From the NCBI GenBank assembly GCA_947278105.1, contig CAMYOR010000005.1:1-16187 (forward strand): 16,187 nt of DNA, written 5' to 3'. Source of the stretch: an uncultured Tissierellia bacterium (GTDB taxonomy: Bacteria > Bacillota > Clostridia > Tissierellales > Peptoniphilaceae). Positions 1 through 7,593 of this stretch are shown here, piece by piece. Under the pieces are notes generated by a model, which made no database searches, was not told where the DNA came from, and was given only the letters and a program-made list of their open reading frames with translations. Position 1 is the stretch's first letter. The number at the start of each line of letters is the position of its first letter. The translations under genes and the position numbers were made by a program.

Positions 1-59
1 GCCAAGGACCATTGGTCCATCAAAAGCTGGTCCCAGTCATTTCCAATATGAACCGGCAT
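1..59 (-). CDS. ung: Probable uracil-DNA glycosylase, N-terminal fragment cut by the window edge
   Basis: Only the first 19 codons and two bases are present, beginning MPVHIGNDWDQLL. The run IGNDWDxLL resembles the N-terminus of family 1 uracil-DNA glycosylases of Firmicutes, which remove uracil from DNA at the start of base-excision repair. The ATG at 57-59 is preceded by a purine-rich GAGAGGGG stretch (63-70) that can act as the ribosome binding site, so the start looks real. The catalytic motifs lie outside the window, so the name rests on about a dozen residues. The gene is 100 bases downstream of lspA with no obvious terminator between them, so the two may be cotranscribed. In many Firmicutes a pseudouridine synthase gene follows lspA instead; the residues seen here do not suggest that family. 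Confidence 0.55.
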   Translation of the reverse strand, partial: MPVHIGNDWDQLLMDQWSL

Positions 60-159
60 TTTCCCCTCTCTTCCCAAAATCCTTCTTTATTTTTTAACAA
101 CCTTAAATTTTTCATAAGCTATCGTCCTCGGCCCTGATAAAGTTTTGTTTAAAGGGACT

Positions 160-627
160 TTAAATATCTTTAACTGAGGGCGCCCCTTCCTCTTGGAGAA
201 AGAAAATCAGGAGAAAAAAAGTGCCCAGGGTTACAAAGATATCGGCCACATTAAAGACCGGAAAATGGTAATTTCCAAAATTAAAGGAAAAAAAGTCCAC
301 TACGTATCCGGTGGTTAACCGGTCAATCAGGTTTCCAACCGCCCCGCCAATAATAAAGGCCAAGGGAATGAACGCTCTTTTTCCCTTTTTTTTATATTTG
401 CGGGCCATCACGATTAATAAGGCGATCAGAACGAGGGTTAGGACCGGAAGCAAAAAATTCAGCTTAGAAAACAAGCCAAAGGCAACCCCGCGATTTTCAA
501 CATAAACCAATTGAAAAAAATTCCCCAAAACCAAAATTTCGCCCTTTCCTTTCAGCTGACGGACAGCCCAGAGCTTGGTTAAACGATCCAGGCCTGCAAT
601 AAAAAGAGCGATGGCTCCAATAAACAT
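160..627 (-). CDS. lspA: Lipoprotein signal peptidase (signal peptidase II)
   Basis: This is an integral membrane aspartyl protease that cleaves the signal peptide from prolipoproteins after diacylglyceryl transfer to the lipobox cysteine. The 155-residue length is normal for the family. Four hydrophobic segments are visible, near residues 2-14, 57-75, 85-101 and 128-145. Family motifs are present in order: LDRLTK (13-18), ENRGVAFG (44-51), GGAVGNLIDR (94-103), VVDF (109-112) and FNVAD (125-129). The two catalytic aspartates should be D111 and D129. The ATG start has AGGATGA at 634-640 with a 6-base spacer. The strong terminator after sepF lies upstream, so lspA should begin its own transcript. 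No convincing promoter was found in 628-713: a TTTACA/GATAAG pair with a 17-base spacer exists but would place transcription start beyond the ribosome binding site. Confidence 0.96.
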   Translation of the reverse strand: MFIGAIALFIAGLDRLTKLWAVRQLKGKGEILVLGNFFQLVYVENRGVAFGLFSKLNFLLPVLTLVLIALLIVMARKYKKKGKRAFIPLAFIIGGAVGNLIDRLTTGYVVDFFSFNFGNYHFPVFNVADIFVTLGTFFLLIFFLQEEGAPSVKDI

Positions 628-713
628 AGTTTATCATCCTTATCGTATCGGATTTTGAACCTGTAAATGGCTCAAAATTCATATCATTTGTCCTATTTCA
701 TTCTGTTTTTTAC

Positions 714-754
714 AAAAAAAGACATTTCGCTCAAGGATCAAGCGAAATGTCTTT
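714..754 (-). terminator. Rho-independent terminator after sepF
   Basis: A perfect 14-bp stem (718-731 pairing with 741-754, AAAGACATTTCGCT and its complement) closes a 9-base loop. On the minus strand it is followed by seven T residues (714-720). It begins 15 bases past the sepF stop codon, so it most likely ends the HlyD-like/ylmE/sepF transcript and separates it from lspA. Confidence 0.9.
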
Positions 755-768
755 CTGCTTTCTAAAAA

Positions 769-1290
769 TTAAAGCTGATAGAGCGAGCCGGTTCCCTTTG
801 CAACCGTTTCCGCAAGCTTGCTGTCAACCGAAACGCCCTTGGGAACAATCACGTAGATATCCTTGGTCACCTTTTCAATATCTCCATGAAGGGCATATAC
901 GCCGCCGCTTACGAAGTCAAAAATCTGACGTTTCTTGTCAACTTCCAGCATTTCCAGGTTAAGCACAACGGTATGAGCCTGAGAGATTGCGTCAATCACC
1001 TGGGGACCATCTTCGTATTGGAGGGGTTCCTGAATACTTATGCGAACTTTGCCGGATGACCCTAAAGAAGGCATACGCACAACATTCGAATCCGAAGAAT
1101 CAGCGGAATTGTCATAGGATCCGCTGTAGTTGTTTGAAGAATAAGAACCGGATGCCGGAGAAGGCTGGTAAGAAGAAGCGGAATAATCTACTTCCGGCGA
1201 ACCTTCCTGAGAATTGTAGTCTGAGGAATAATCGTCATAATAATCATCCTCAACCCCCATCATATTCTTCATCTTATCAAAAAAGCCCAT
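769..1290 (-). CDS. sepF: Cell division protein SepF
   Basis: SepF tethers FtsZ to the membrane and helps align the division septum in Firmicutes and Actinobacteria. The 173-residue product has the expected three parts. Residues 1-13 (MGFFDKMKNMMGV) form the membrane-binding amphipathic helix. Residues about 14-78 are a Ser/Tyr/Asp/Asn-rich flexible linker. Residues 80-155 form the globular FtsZ-binding domain with KVRISIQEPL, FDFVSGGVYALHGDIEK and IYVIVPKGV. The open frame continues upstream to an ATG at 1342-1344, but that start lies inside ylmE. The ATG at 1288-1290 has GGAGGAAA at 1293-1300 and yields the canonical N-terminus. It starts 10 bases after the ylmE stop, which is the classical ylmE-sepF pairing, and a strong terminator follows. 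Confidence 0.96.
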   Translation of the reverse strand: MGFFDKMKNMMGVEDDYYDDYSSDYNSQEGSPEVDYSASSYQPSPASGSYSSNNYSGSYDNSADSSDSNVVRMPSLGSSGKVRISIQEPLQYEDGPQVIDAISQAHTVVLNLEMLEVDKKRQIFDFVSGGVYALHGDIEKVTKDIYVIVPKGVSVDSKLAETVAKGTGSLYQL

Positions 1291-1293
1291 TGT

Positions 1294-1300
1294 TTCCTCC
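1294..1300 (-). promoter_or_regulatory. Ribosome binding site fixing the sepF start
   Basis: GGAGGAA lies just before the ATG at 1288-1290. It favours this start over the in-frame upstream ATG at 1342-1344. Confidence 0.85.
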
Positions 1301-1993
1301 TTATTTTGAGTAGTCACGAGCGCCAAAAATGGCAGAGCCAACACGAATCATATTGGATCCTTCTTCAAGGGCTACTGTGTAGTCATGAGACATTCCCATT
1401 GAAAGAATATTCATAGTAATTTGATTATAACTCCTATTTCCTATCTTTTCGAATAATTTTCTCATTTTTCGAAAAAAGGGGCGAATTTCTTCCAAATTTT
1501 CTGAAAAGGGTGCGACCATCATCAGTCCTTCAATTCTAACATGGGACAAGGCTTGCGCAAAGTCTAAAAGCGCAGGAAGATCCTCGGGACTCACTCCCCC
1601 CTTTTGAATCTCTCCAGCGGGATTTACCTGAATGAGACCGTGGTAGATAAAATCTTCTTTTTCCCCGGCTGCTTCAAGTTTTTCCAAGAGTGAAGACCGG
1701 TCAATGGACTGGATAAGCTTTACCGATTTGGGGAGCTTATGGACCTTATTCGTTTGAAGCTGACCAATCATATGAATATTTGCCCCATCAAACATCGGTT
1801 CTTTTCGGACAATTTCTTGAACCCGGTTTTCTCCGATATCGGTCAGACCATTCTGAATCGCCTGACGAATTTTTTCTTCGTCAACGAATTTGGTCACTCC
1901 GACGAGGGTAATTTCTTCCTTTTTATGACCAAATTTTCCCCCGTAAAATTCCATCTTTTCTCGGATCTGATCTAAATTTTCGATGACACTCAA
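1301..1993 (-). CDS. ylmE: YggS/YlmE-family PLP homeostasis protein
   Basis: This is a single-domain, alanine-racemase-like barrel protein that binds pyridoxal phosphate and keeps its cellular level balanced. No racemase activity is expected. At 230 residues it is of normal length. The PLP lysine is K35 in LVGVTKF. Other family motifs are GENRVQE (54-60), IGQLQTNK, SIDR, LIQVNPAGEIQKGG and the C-terminal LSMGMSHDYTVALEEGSNMIRVGSAIFGAR region, which holds the phosphate-binding loop. The start codon is TTG (1991-1993) with a perfect AGGAGG at 1999-2004, 5 bases away; no ATG gives a better N-terminus. The Shine-Dalgarno overlaps the stop codon of the HlyD-like gene, so translation of the two is probably coupled. 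sepF follows after 10 bases, as in many Gram-positives. Confidence 0.95.
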   Translation of the reverse strand: MSVIENLDQIREKMEFYGGKFGHKKEEITLVGVTKFVDEEKIRQAIQNGLTDIGENRVQEIVRKEPMFDGANIHMIGQLQTNKVHKLPKSVKLIQSIDRSSLLEKLEAAGEKEDFIYHGLIQVNPAGEIQKGGVSPEDLPALLDFAQALSHVRIEGLMMVAPFSENLEEIRPFFRKMRKLFEKIGNRSYNQITMNILSMGMSHDYTVALEEGSNMIRVGSAIFGARDYSK

Positions 1994-1998
1994 AATAG

Positions 1999-2004
1999 CC
2001 TCCT
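1999..2004 (-). promoter_or_regulatory. Ribosome binding site for the TTG start of ylmE
   Basis: A perfect AGGAGG sits 5 bases from TTG at 1991-1993. It overlaps the TAG stop (2003-2005) of the gene upstream, suggesting coupled translation. Confidence 0.85.
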
Positions 2005-3214
2005 AGTAAGTTTTGCCTTCTGTTATCTTTTCCGGATTTCTTAGGAGCTGATCATAGGGCTGAAGGACAATTTTTTTCGAAGGGGTCGTCTCTTCAGTAC
2101 GGATCAAGATTGCCTTATCCCGGCTGCCCGCGATTTCAACATTTATCCTGACTGCTTTTCTGGATTGGTCCAAAAGATAACAATAAACTCCGCCGGAATC
2201 TTTGGCTAAGCAATCGACCGGAATCGTATAGACGTTTTCCCCCGGGCCCAAAATTTCCAGCCGTGTAAAGCGCATATCTTTGATTTCATCATACCCTTCT
2301 CTTATTGAAAAGATATAAAGCTCTCTTCCATCTTTGTCTTTACGGACCAAGTCTAGACGGCCCGTCAATACCATTCCGCCTTCCAACCGAAGGTCGGTGG
2401 CCTGTCCTGGAGTAAAGGACCTGGGTCTTACTGTGGCAGGACAGTCTACGGCCAGGTAATACAGACGATCTTCGACGAATTTAAGTCCATGAAAAAGAGT
2501 CTTTTCTGAGGTCAGGGGATCAGCCAGGTCTCCCGGCTCCATTCCCATCAAAGAGGCAGGGGTGAGAATATTTTCAAAGCCGTCGCAATCAAGCCGAACC
2601 CTTCCATAGGGGGCGCTGAGAATTTGATTGGTCTTGATCACTTCCTCAAAGTAAGCTTTCTCCCATTCTCTTCCCTCTGAGCTTAAATCCTTTACCCGCT
2701 TATTATCTCCCAGCTGGGGGATATTGTGAGGGTAAGGAGAGGGACGAACCCGAAAAGAGGGGGTATAAAAATCAGGAAGGGGTCTTATGATCTCATTTTC
2801 AGAAATTTCTTTTTTTCCTTCCTCGACTGCTGCTTTCTTTTCTGCTTCAAGCCAGGTCTGGATCCGATTTTTTATGGACGGAGATAGGGGCGCCAGGGGA
2901 GTCCCTTCCCGGTAACGAATCTCTGTATTGATTCCGGTTTTTGAAAAGTCGACCCCCTGATAAGGAGTCGGAGCATATTCATAAAAAATAAAGACTCCCT
3001 GTCCCTTTCTTCCCTGGCTGACATTTTCCGCCGGCATCAGGGTAAAGGTATCCGGCTGTGAGAGGGAGGATTTTAAAAAAGCAAAAATTCCCAGGACCAA
3101 AAGAATCCAAAAAAGCCAGGTCAGAGGGGATTTGATGCCCCCACTTTTTTTCACGGTCAATAAAGGTTTTTTCTGTGATTTATTTTTTTGTTCCGGCACT
3201 GGCTTATTTTTCAT
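2003..3214 (-). CDS. Membrane-anchored HlyD-like (efflux adaptor-type) protein of unknown role
   Basis: The 403-residue product has a basic, Lys-rich cytoplasmic tail (1-30), one membrane segment (about 31-48, SPLTWLFWILLVLGIFAFL) and a large outside domain. The stretch APYGRVRLDCDGFENILTP (201-219) resembles the lipoyl-like entry strand of HlyD/RND membrane-fusion proteins. GPGENVYTIPVDCLAKDSGGVYCYLL (about 323-348) resembles their beta-barrel or membrane-proximal part. No pump or outer-membrane partner is nearby. From memory, HlyD-like proteins are often annotated at this position beside ylmE and sepF in clostridial genomes, so the neighbourhood looks conserved although the function is unknown. 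Residues 119-195 are charged and may be helical. The start at 3212-3214 is chosen over the ATG at 3245-3247 because AGGAGGG (3222-3228) precedes it by 7 bases. The family call is tentative; membrane anchoring is secure. Confidence 0.7.
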   Translation of the reverse strand: MKNKPVPEQKNKSQKKPLLTVKKSGGIKSPLTWLFWILLVLGIFAFLKSSLSQPDTFTLMPAENVSQGRKGQGVFIFYEYAPTPYQGVDFSKTGINTEIRYREGTPLAPLSPSIKNRIQTWLEAEKKAAVEEGKKEISENEIIRPLPDFYTPSFRVRPSPYPHNIPQLGDNKRVKDLSSEGREWEKAYFEEVIKTNQILSAPYGRVRLDCDGFENILTPASLMGMEPGDLADPLTSEKTLFHGLKFVEDRLYYLAVDCPATVRPRSFTPGQATDLRLEGGMVLTGRLDLVRKDKDGRELYIFSIREGYDEIKDMRFTRLEILGPGENVYTIPVDCLAKDSGGVYCYLLDQSRKAVRINVEIAGSRDKAILIRTEETTPSKKIVLQPYDQLLRNPEKITEGKTY

Positions 3215-3221
3215 TTTTACG

Positions 3222-3228
3222 CCCTCCT
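3222..3228 (-). promoter_or_regulatory. Ribosome binding site fixing the start of the HlyD-like gene
   Basis: AGGAGGG is 7 bases from ATG at 3212-3214 and lies downstream of the alternative ATG at 3245-3247. It therefore decides for the shorter protein. Confidence 0.85.
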
Positions 3229-3279
3229 GATAGCAAACCTTTATCAAATCTGACAGGAATCGCTTCAGTAAAAAATATT

Positions 3280-3864
3280 TTATTTAAAAGTCAGCTCTTC
3301 TCCACGGACCAATCTTTTGAAATTCATCCGATGCTGAAAAATAATAAGAAGGGCCAGGATCAATATTGCCAGGTGAACAGGAGCTGACAAAGGAAGCAAA
3401 AAGAAATAGATTAGGCCTGCAGCCACCACCACAATACTGGCAATGGAGACAATTCTCGTAAAATAAAATACTAGAAAAAAGAGGGCCATTAAAAAGGCTA
3501 GCATAGCAAAGGAAAAGAAGCTGATCACACCCGCAGAGGTTGCCACTCCCTTTCCGCCTTTAAAGCCCAAAAAAATCGGGTAGCAGTGGCCAACCACCAC
3601 CATGATGCAGGCCAGAGCAAGATCCCACTGGTTTTTCATTAAGCCGGAACCGATCCACACGGCCAAATACCCTTTCACAAAGTCCAGAAAAAAGGTCAAG
3701 GCGCCCATTTTAAAGCCCAGGGCCCGGACGACATTGGTTGCACCAATATTTCCGCTGCCGGTATCTCGAATATCCTTACCAATGAAAATCCGCGATAAAA
3801 GATACCCTGTGGGAATCGAGCCCAACAGATAGGCAATGATCATGATAAATAGGCGGTTGAACAT
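3280..3864 (-). CDS. plsY: Acyl-phosphate:glycerol-3-phosphate acyltransferase PlsY
   Basis: PlsY moves the acyl chain from acyl-phosphate to sn-glycerol-3-phosphate, giving lysophosphatidic acid, the first committed step of membrane phospholipid synthesis in most Gram-positives. The 194-residue protein is very hydrophobic. It carries the family motifs: GSIPTGYL (15-22), the glycine-rich GSGNIGATNVVRALG (36-50), DFVKG (61-65), GHCYPIFLGFKGGKG (92-106) and QHRMNFKRLVRGEE (177-190). The chosen ATG (3862-3864) has GAGGA at 3869-3873. The longer in-frame start at 3918 would overlap der and add a charged non-family N-terminus. The gene follows der by 25 bases, a linkage that is common in clostridia. 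Confidence 0.96.
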   Translation of the reverse strand: MFNRLFIMIIAYLLGSIPTGYLLSRIFIGKDIRDTGSGNIGATNVVRALGFKMGALTFFLDFVKGYLAVWIGSGLMKNQWDLALACIMVVVGHCYPIFLGFKGGKGVATSAGVISFFSFAMLAFLMALFFLVFYFTRIVSIASIVVVAAGLIYFFLLPLSAPVHLAILILALLIIFQHRMNFKRLVRGEELTFK

Positions 3865-3889
3865 GGGATCCTCACTTTGCTTTCTTCTC

Positions 3890-5206
3890 TTATTTTTCCT
3901 TCCGCTCCCTGGCTTCAAGAATCAGCGGAACGCCGGAAAAATCGAAGCTCTCCCTTATTTGATTCTCCAAATACCTGAGATAAGTGAAATGGAAAAGCTT
4001 CACGTCATTGCAGTAGAAAATGATCTTTGGCGGGCGGGCAGCCACCTGAGAGGCATAAAAAATTTTCAGCCTCTTCCCCTTATCGGCAGGAGGAGGAGTG
4101 AGCTGCGTGGCCTGGCGAATCAGCTGGTTTAAAAGCCCCGTAGAAATCCGGAAGGAATAATTTTCATTGACCCGATCCATGGTTTCAAAGAGCCGGTCAA
4201 GGTTTCTTCCCGTTTTTACAGAAATGAAGACAATCGGGGCATAGGGCATAAAAGAAAGGGTGGTCCGGATACTATCTTCCATTCTTTTCATCGTATCCGT
4301 ATCCTTTATAACGATATCCCATTTATTCACCACAATGATGGAGGCCTTGCCTTCATTATGGGCATAGCCGGCAATTTTGCTGTCCTGTTCAGTTATGCCC
4401 AGGGTACCGTCGATTAAAAATAAACAAAGGTCCGCTCGGTCAACCGCCCGATAGGTACGGATATTGGAATAGCGCTCAATTGCATTATCTACCGACCTTT
4501 TTCTGCGAAGACCAGCAGTATCAATGAGCATATATTTTTTTCCCTTGTGCTCATAGAGACTGTCCGTTGTATCTCTAGTGGTCCCAGGAATATCCGTAAC
4601 AATCATCCGCTTCTCCCCCAAAAGCTTATTGACCAAAGAGGATTTTCCGACATTAGGTTTTCCAATAATTGCGGTATGAAGAACATCCGTGTCCAAAGAC
4701 TCGTTTTTTTCTTCAGGAAGAAGATCAAAAATCTTATCTAAGAGATCTCCGATCCCATATCCCTGCTCTGCGGAAATAATCATGAAGTCGGAAAAACCCA
4801 GCTCGTAGAACTCGTACACAGAGCTTGGAGTATCATGGGTGTCAATTTTATTAATCACGGCTAGGCAGGTTTTTCCCGACTGGTGGAGGAGCTGGGCCAC
4901 CTCCCGGTCTAAACTGGTGATCCCTTCTTTTCCATCTAACAAAAAGAGTATTAGGTCCGAGGATTCGATAGCAAATTTTACCTGCTGGTCCACCTCTTTG
5001 GAGATTTGATCCTCCTCCCCTGTAATCCCTCCGGTATCAATGAGAGTAAAGTGGTGGTTCTGCCACTCCACATCATGATAAAGACGGTCCCGGGTTACCC
5101 CAGGACTGTCTTCAATAATCGAATATCTGGCGCCGGTCAGGCGGTTAAAAAGGGTCGATTTACCGACATTGGGGCGGCCAATAATGCTGACAAAGCCCTG
5201 GCTCAT
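3890..5206 (-). CDS. der: Ribosome biogenesis GTPase Der (EngA)
   Basis: Der is an essential double GTPase that acts in late maturation of the 50S subunit. The 438-residue product shows both G domains followed by a KH-like domain. First G domain: GRPNVGKS (10-17), DTGG (57-60), NKID (119-122), SAE (145-147). Second: GKPNVGKS (182-189), DTAG (229-232), NKWD (294-297), SVK (329-331). The C-terminal KH-like part (about 355-438) includes RPPKIIFYCND (391-401). The ATG start overlaps the rseC stop in an ATGA arrangement (5203-5206), and GGGGAG lies upstream within rseC, so translation is probably coupled. plsY follows 25 bases downstream. All GTP-binding residues look intact and the length is typical. 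Confidence 0.98.
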   Translation of the reverse strand: MSQGFVSIIGRPNVGKSTLFNRLTGARYSIIEDSPGVTRDRLYHDVEWQNHHFTLIDTGGITGEEDQISKEVDQQVKFAIESSDLILFLLDGKEGITSLDREVAQLLHQSGKTCLAVINKIDTHDTPSSVYEFYELGFSDFMIISAEQGYGIGDLLDKIFDLLPEEKNESLDTDVLHTAIIGKPNVGKSSLVNKLLGEKRMIVTDIPGTTRDTTDSLYEHKGKKYMLIDTAGLRRKRSVDNAIERYSNIRTYRAVDRADLCLFLIDGTLGITEQDSKIAGYAHNEGKASIIVVNKWDIVIKDTDTMKRMEDSIRTTLSFMPYAPIVFISVKTGRNLDRLFETMDRVNENYSFRISTGLLNQLIRQATQLTPPPADKGKRLKIFYASQVAARPPKIIFYCNDVKLFHFTYLRYLENQIRESFDFSGVPLILEARERKEK

Positions 5207-5673
5207 CTCAGTCTCCCCGAATCCATTCTCTTTGGGTCAACTCTTGAATTAAATTCAACGGCTTCCAGACTTTCAATATCCACCATTTTTAGTAGATCAT
5301 TGGCACTCGTGTCATCCGAATGCCGGGCATAAAAGAAGGAAAGCAGAAGTCCCAAGAATCCACCGAAAAGCATATGGAGCTCGTTAACCTTTCCATGGGA
5401 GCTTTCAAAAAAATAGAAGGCAAACATCCCAAGAAGAAAAAAGATCAGCGGCACAAGATAGAGTTTGAAAATGCTCTGATAAAACTTCTTAGACGTAAAC
5501 TCAATTTGAACCACATCGCCGGGTTTAGCACCCAGGCTATTTTCAACCCATTCGCTCGTTGGCTTCGCATTACAAGCATTACAGGCATTACAGGAACCAC
5601 AGGCTTCCGACCGGTAAACCAAAACGTGGCTTTTATTATTTTCGTTTTCAATTACAAATGCTCGGCGTATCAT
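5203..5673 (-). CDS. RseC/MucC-family membrane protein with a regular four-cysteine cluster
   Basis: The 156-residue product has the RseC-family plan: a small cytoplasmic N-terminal part with a cysteine cluster, a short beta-like region (VWEN-type to GDVVQIEF, about 41-59), two membrane helices (about 66-88 and 100-115), and a cytoplasmic tail. RseC-type proteins are linked to reduction of the SoxR iron-sulfur cluster and to the Rnf/Rsx electron-transport complex; whether this applies here is unknown. The cysteines are C25, C28, C31 and C34, each two residues apart, and the last three sit in a CNACNACNA run encoded by a 9-bp tandem repeat. The ATG at 5671-5673 is preceded by AAAGGA with 7 bases between. 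The gene overlaps der by 4 bases. No Rnf genes are in the window. Confidence 0.82.
   Translation of the reverse strand: MIRRAFVIENENNKSHVLVYRSEACGSCNACNACNAKPTSEWVENSLGAKPGDVVQIEFTSKKFYQSIFKLYLVPLIFFLLGMFAFYFFESSHGKVNELHMLFGGFLGLLLSFFYARHSDDTSANDLLKMVDIESLEAVEFNSRVDPKRMDSGRLR
5567..5593. repeat. Three tandem 9-bp units inside the rseC-like gene
   Basis: On the plus strand the units are GCATTACAA, GCATTACAG and GCATTACAG. On the coding strand each unit contributes one Cys-Asn-Ala, so the repeat number sets the number of evenly spaced cysteines (C28, C31, C34). Confidence 0.9.
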
Positions 5674-5740
5674 TCATATTTCCTTTCGAAACTCACTTTC
5701 TCCGCTCTTTTTCAAGGCGAAGAGAAGATGGAACTCATCT

Positions 5741-7525
5741 TTACTTTTCTTTTATACCCGAAATACGAATATGCAGCTCATCTAATTGAGCCTGAGTTAC
5801 AGTCGTCGGGGCTTCCATCATTAGATCCGCAGCCATTTGAGTCTTGGGGAAGGCGATGACATCTTTAATCGAGGCTCGGTTAATGAGCATCATGATAAAT
5901 CGGTCCAGCCCATAGGCAATGCCGCCGTGTGGGGGGGCGCCATATTTAAGGGCTTCCAGGAAAAATCCAAAGCGGTTTGAAATATCCTCCGGGGTCAGCT
6001 TTAACAGTTCAAAGATTTGATGCTGTAGGTTCGGGTCATTGATACGGATGGAGCCGCCCCCTCTTTCGTCCCCGTTGATGACGATATCATAAGCCTGGGC
6101 CCGTACCTTTTCCGGCTCAGTGGAAAGGAGAGGCAGGTCCTCTTCAAGAGGCATCGTAAAGGGATGGTGTTCGGCAACAAAGCGTCCTTCTTCTTCCGAC
6201 CAGGTAAACATGGGAAATTCCACAATCCAGGTAATCTTAAAGTCTTTGGGGTCAAAGGTCAGATTTTCTGAGGCTACGTAGACTCTTAAAAGTCCCATCA
6301 ATTCCAGGGCCTGGGGCTTTTGGCCAACAGTGACTAGAGCCAGGTCTCCGTCTTGAAGGTCTAAAAGATCATTGATCTTTTCCTCTGCCCCTTCGTTGAG
6401 ATATTTATTAAAGGAAGTTTTCAGATCTTCTCCTTCTTTTCGAATCCACAGTAGGTTCTCTGCCCCGATTCCCTTGGCATAGGTTGCAAGCTGGTCCAGG
6501 CCCTTACGGGTATAAGCGGAAGAGAGGCCTTTAAAATTAATGGCATAGATGGACTTTCCGTCCCTTACTCCATCGGAGAAAAGCGGAAATTCCATAAGTT
6601 GGGCAAGGGAACTGAGGTCCTTAATCGGAAATCCGTAGCGTAGATCAGGTTTATCGGTCCCATAATTTTCCATGGCATCCTTATAGGTCATCCGAGGGAA
6701 GGGTCTTTTTAATTCTATTCCCAGGAATTCTTTAAAGACATAGACCATCAGTCTTTCATTCATGTCAATGACATCGTCCATGGTGACAAAGGACATTTCC
6801 AGGTCTACCTGGGTAAATTCCGGCTGGCGGTTTGCCCGAAGGTCTTCATCGCGAAAGCACCGGGCGACCTGATAGTAGCGGTCCGTTCCGCCGATCATCA
6901 AAAGCTGCTTCATCAGCTGAGGACTCTGGGGCAGGGCATAAAAGTGCCCGCCGTTGATTCTGGAGGGAACAAGATAGTCTCGGGCGCCTTCCGGGGTCGG
7001 CTTGCCCAGGAAGGGGGTTTCCACTTCAATAAAGCCCTCCTGGTGGAGAAAACTGCGGAAAAGTCGGGTAATCTCGGCCCGGGCAGTCAGCATTTCCTGC
7101 ATTTTGAACTTTCGAAGGTCAAGGTAGCGGTATTTTAAGCGAATTTCTTCTTTGGCGTTATCATCATCTTTGATGTAGATCGGAGGAGTTTCTGATTGAG
7201 CTAAAAGACGAAGCTCTGTGCAGAGAACTTCTATCTCCCCGGTGGGAAGGTCTGGATTTTTGGAAGATCTCTCTTCAACTCTTCCAACGGCAGCAAGGAC
7301 ATATTCCTGGCGGACTGCTCTGGCTTTTTCATAGAGGTCTGGATTCTTTTCTTTGTTGACAACCAGCTGGCTGATTCCTGTCCGGTCCCTGAGGTCAATA
7401 AAACACAGGGAGCCGAGATTCCTTGTCGTCTGCGCCCAGCCCATCAGGGTGACTTCTTCTCCAATATTTTCCTTTCGCAGATTCCCACAAAAATTTGTGC
7501 GCTTTAAACCCTTGATCGTTTCCAT
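5741..7525 (-). CDS. aspS: Aspartyl-tRNA synthetase (bacterial type)
   Basis: This class II enzyme charges tRNA-Asp. At 594 residues it matches the long bacterial type. The N-terminal OB fold (about 1-110) includes VTLMGWAQTTRN and FIDLRDRTGISQLV. The catalytic core carries motif 1 (about 163-178, EGFIEVETPFLGKPTP), motif 2 (222-240, RCFRDEDLRANRQPEFTQV) and motif 3 (GIAYGLDRFIMML, 535-547). The bacterial GAD insertion occupies roughly 290-425. ATG at 7523-7525 has AAGGAG 6 bases upstream. Whether it also charges tRNA-Asn depends on the presence of asparaginyl-tRNA synthetase or GatCAB elsewhere and cannot be judged here. No T-box leader was seen in the 68-base gap upstream. In many Firmicutes hisS is the upstream neighbour; here a hydrolase gene is. 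Confidence 0.98.
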   Translation of the reverse strand: METIKGLKRTNFCGNLRKENIGEEVTLMGWAQTTRNLGSLCFIDLRDRTGISQLVVNKEKNPDLYEKARAVRQEYVLAAVGRVEERSSKNPDLPTGEIEVLCTELRLLAQSETPPIYIKDDDNAKEEIRLKYRYLDLRKFKMQEMLTARAEITRLFRSFLHQEGFIEVETPFLGKPTPEGARDYLVPSRINGGHFYALPQSPQLMKQLLMIGGTDRYYQVARCFRDEDLRANRQPEFTQVDLEMSFVTMDDVIDMNERLMVYVFKEFLGIELKRPFPRMTYKDAMENYGTDKPDLRYGFPIKDLSSLAQLMEFPLFSDGVRDGKSIYAINFKGLSSAYTRKGLDQLATYAKGIGAENLLWIRKEGEDLKTSFNKYLNEGAEEKINDLLDLQDGDLALVTVGQKPQALELMGLLRVYVASENLTFDPKDFKITWIVEFPMFTWSEEEGRFVAEHHPFTMPLEEDLPLLSTEPEKVRAQAYDIVINGDERGGGSIRINDPNLQHQIFELLKLTPEDISNRFGFFLEALKYGAPPHGGIAYGLDRFIMMLINRASIKDVIAFPKTQMAADLMMEAPTTVTQAQLDELHIRISGIKEK

Positions 7526-7593
7526 TTTCCACTCCTTTTGATGCCTTGTCCTAAATGTTTTCCATCATCCATCTGTTTTTCTCAAGAAAAGTT

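Noticed and set aside
640..673. TTTACA-N17-GATAAG as the lspA promoter
   Set aside because: Transcription would start past the AGGATGA ribosome binding site, leaving an almost leaderless mRNA.
497..682. Small minus-strand frame of 61 codons upstream of and overlapping lspA
   Set aside because: It overlaps lspA in another frame and has no conserved features; the stretch is better read as the lspA leader.
5320..5859. Plus-strand open frame of 179 codons opposite rseC and aspS
   Set aside because: It lies antisense to two confident genes, has no recognisable domain and no ribosome binding site of note.
7526..7593. T-box leader or terminator before aspS
   Set aside because: The gap is only 68 bases and shows just a 5-bp AT-rich hairpin; no T-box sequence is present.
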